A stretch of DNA of 64,000 nt, taken from NCBI RefSeq assembly GCF_022758235.1, contig NZ_JALEBG010000001.1:2356001-2420000 (forward strand), written 5' to 3'. Positions within the stretch are counted from its first letter, which is position 1. Every line of letters starts with the position of its first letter. A model generated the notes under the pieces. It did no database searches, had not been told where the DNA came from, and saw only the letters and a program-made list of their open reading frames with translations. A program made the position numbers and the translations under genes. Of this stretch, positions 63,248 to 64,000 are shown one piece after another. This stretch comes from Pontibacter liquoris. GTDB taxonomy: Bacteria > Bacteroidota > Bacteroidia > Cytophagales > Hymenobacteraceae.

Positions 63248-64000
63248 TTACTTGCGGGCTTGCAGCCACTGGAAGATGTTCTCAGTGTCGTCTTTGCGGC
63301 ACAGCTCCGAACCGGACGTCATGGTAGCCGCCGTACCGGCCGCCACGCCGTAGCGTACCACATCGTCCATCGAGCATCCTTTGATCAAACTCAGCACCAT
63401 GCCGGCTACCATACTATCGCCGGCTCCAACGGCACTTTTCTGGGGCACTGTGGGCGGAACGACATACGTGATACCGCCTTCTTTTGTAGCCATCATGGCA
63501 CCACGTGGCCCCAGCGACACAACCAGCACCTGGCATTTGCCTTTTTCAAGCACCTCTCGGGCTATCTTCTCCTGCTCCATAGCCGATATTTCTTCTTTCC
63601 CGGCCAGGGCGGCCAGCTCTCCCAGGTTGGGTTTGAGTAGGTATACGCCTGCGCCGGCTGCTTTCAGCATCGCCTCGCCCGAGGTATCGACCACCAACCG
63701 GAAGCCGCGGCGCCTGGCGATCAGCGCCAGCTGCAGATAAAAATCATCGGGCACGCCCGGCGGTAGGCTGCCACTGGCTACTACATACTTCGGCAGTTCC
63801 GCGGCAGGCATCTGCTCCAGTTTGTCCAAGCATTGCCGCCATTCATCCTCTGATGTTTCGGGCCCCGGCATGCCAAAGCGGTATTGGTTACCGGTGCTGT
63901 CTTCTTTCACCATCAGGTTTTCGCGCGTCCAGTTTTTGGTTTGCACGGCCCAGAAATCAACCCCTTCCTCCTTTAACAGGTCGCACAGCACCTTGCCGGC
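63248..64000 (-). CDS. PfkB-family sugar kinase (1-phosphofructokinase-like), N-terminus cut by the window
   Basis: About 250 residues of a ribokinase/PfkB-fold kinase. The conserved ATP-binding and catalytic end is visible in SAVGAGDSMVAGM, with a LKPNLGELAALAG segment typical of the LacC/FruK/PfkB branch and SGSLPPGVP earlier. These enzymes phosphorylate fructose 1- or 6-phosphate or tagatose 6-phosphate. The frame runs to the last base, and about 60 N-terminal residues are missing. The aldolase in the facing unit would use its product. Confidence 0.87.
   Translation of the reverse strand, partial: AGKVLCDLLKEEGVDFWAVQTKNWTRENLMVKEDSTGNQYRFGMPGPETSEDEWRQCLDKLEQMPAAELPKYVVASGSLPPGVPDDFYLQLALIARRRGFRLVVDTSGEAMLKAAGAGVYLLKPNLGELAALAGKEEISAMEQEKIAREVLEKGKCQVLVVSLGPRGAMMATKEGGITYVVPPTVPQKSAVGAGDSMVAGMVLSLIKGCSMDDVVRYGVAAGTAATMTSGSELCRKDDTENIFQWLQARK

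Overview
The window looks like chromosomal DNA from a member of the Bacteroidota, probably Cytophagales/Hymenobacteraceae and Pontibacter-like. This is an inference from three things: perfect matches to the Bacteroidota -7 promoter element (TAnnTTTG) upstream of several genes, near absence of Shine-Dalgarno sequences, and a gene set and codon choice typical of roughly 50% GC Cytophagales. There is no rRNA, tRNA, insertion sequence, prophage or CRISPR array. Most of it is ordinary housekeeping DNA, broken by one large chemosensory operon and two intergenic stretches full of short palindromic repeats.

Layout. 1-9.9 kb: the end of an M2 dipeptidase, a GT39-type membrane glycosyltransferase, a pirin, a self-cleaving XRE/S24 regulator, a lipoprotein subtilase, RecQ, a 16-cysteine copper-protein candidate and a small membrane protein. 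10-12.5 kb: polyamine genes, an agmatinase and a SpeD-SpeE fusion. 12.6-13.4 kb: a PutAbiC-like membrane protein. 13.4-23.4 kb, all on the minus strand: parA, a 1520-residue soluble poly-HAMP chemoreceptor, cheW, cheY, cheB, cheA and cheC. 23.6-32.3 kb: sixA, topA, a sirtuin, DoxX, an encapsulated-ferritin homologue, menC and the ergothioneine pair egtBD. 32.3-33.7 kb: a repeat island. 33.7-42.8 kb: a MATE pump, a Rieske/FAD oxidoreductase, a 2-hydroxyacid dehydrogenase, mgtE, rsmA, a leucyl aminopeptidase and pdxA. 42.8-45.8 kb: yceD-rpmF-plsX-fabH. 46.3-51.5 kb: rplT, rpmI, infC and thrS (transcribed thrS to rplT) plus two TPR proteins. 51.6-56.2 kb: topoisomerase IV (parE-parC). 56.6-64 kb: an AI-2E family transporter, a DnaQ/GIY-YIG fusion, an FtsX-type permease, fbaA and the start of a PfkB-family sugar kinase.

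The most interesting system is the chemosensory cluster. A ParA ATPase is encoded just upstream of a receptor with no membrane segment, nine near-identical HAMP units and a low-complexity, lysine-containing N-terminus. That arrangement suggests a cytoplasmic, possibly nucleoid-positioned signalling array. The other strong signals are: the 8-mer AAGTATAA, found dozens of times on both strands and as a helically phased array upstream of parA; an infC gene that appears to start at AUA behind a strong Shine-Dalgarno sequence; a ferritin of the encapsulin-cargo type with no encapsulin or targeting peptide; and a sigma-54-like promoter with paired dyads in front of the lone FtsX permease.

All functional calls come from reading the translated sequence and recognising motifs. 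No database search was run.
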